Source: DASPXY01 sp038227745 (GTDB taxonomy: Bacteria > Planctomycetota > Planctomycetia > Gemmatales > Gemmataceae). From it: a stretch of 5,002 bases of DNA. Shown piece after piece: positions 4,904 to 5,002 of this stretch. How positions within the stretch are numbered: position 1 is the first letter of the stretch; each line of letters opens with the position of its first letter. Below the pieces are notes generated by a model. It was not told the origin of the DNA and ran no database searches. It was given only the letters and a program-made list of their open reading frames with translations. The position numbers and the translations under genes are program-made. The stretch lies in the NCBI GenBank assembly GCA_038227745.1, contig JBBRPS010000738.1, positions 1-5,002 of the forward strand, given 5' to 3'.

Positions 4904-5002
4904 AGCGAGAACTCTTGGAAACCGCTCCTCCAGCCATCCAAGCAGTTTTCCGTTCTTTCCAAGGCGATTTCGGGGGTTCCAAGCGTCGAGACTGCGGAAA
5001 AA
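4904..5002. other. Right-hand flank, no gene supported
   Basis: Codon-position bias disappears after about 4860, and no frame here continues an AraC-like protein. One plus-strand frame from ATG 4894 is open to the window edge, but it has no ribosome binding site and mixed third-position usage. The region may be intergenic DNA or the start of sequence that replaced the missing 3' part of the AraC-like gene. Confidence 0.4.

Noticed and set aside
4914..4963. Inverted repeat CTTGGAAA/TTTCCAAG as an insertion-sequence end or terminator
   Set aside because: The arms are only 8 bases with a 34-base gap, there is no T-run, and no transposase or target duplication is seen.
4894..5002. Partial plus-strand gene open to the window end
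   Set aside because: The ATG lacks a ribosome binding site and third-position GC is only about half, unlike the other genes here. It cannot be judged without sequence beyond the edge.

Overview
The window is GC-rich and strongly G/C-biased at codon third positions in its coding parts. It holds a run of three minus-strand genes for exported proteins, then a divergent plus-strand reading frame at the right end. Three features together resemble a planctomycete, possibly of the Gemmata group: a long arylsulfatase with a C-terminal beta-sandwich, a tiny secreted Gly/Tyr/His-rich protein, and a secreted SnoaL-like plus DUF1579-like protein. This assignment is an inference from gene style; no marker gene is present.

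Layout, reading the minus-strand genes in transcription order. (1) 4146-3238 encodes a 302-residue exported protein with an N-terminal SnoaL/DUF4440-like (NTF2-fold) domain and a C-terminal beta-rich domain. (2) 3122-2904 encodes a 72-residue precursor of a secreted YHYGG-repeat peptide. (3) 2673-169 is a large arylsulfatase, about 834 codons from start to stop. As given, the sulfatase is split by two opposite single-base frameshifts, one within 2536-2585 and one at about 2143-2147. The leader peptide and the main body share one frame, while the roughly 415-base segment carrying the catalytic CSPTR motif lies in another. Spacers of 115 and 230 bases separate the three genes, so co-transcription is possible but not shown.

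The 2674-2903 spacer is not plain. It carries two GC-rich hairpins, a strong Shine-Dalgarno followed by a 13-codon mini-ORF, and a small palindrome, all just before the sulfatase start.

At the right, the 4147-4513 divergent intergenic region contains an AT-rich patch with a candidate promoter and a cluster of three GTCGAAC half-sites. Downstream, 4514-4903 encodes a 129-residue protein. Its second half resembles the N-terminal sensor domain of AraC-family regulators but stops before any helix-turn-helix region, and its first half contains a 24-residue tandem duplication. The 38-bp DNA repeat behind that duplication superficially looks like a two-repeat CRISPR but is in-frame coding sequence. 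The outer edges (about 1-140 and 4904-5002) show no gene I can support.

I found no RNA gene, insertion sequence, CRISPR array or convincingly new multi-gene system. The points most worth checking are the paired frameshifts in the sulfatase, the truncated AraC-like protein with its exact repeat, and the half-site cluster beside it.
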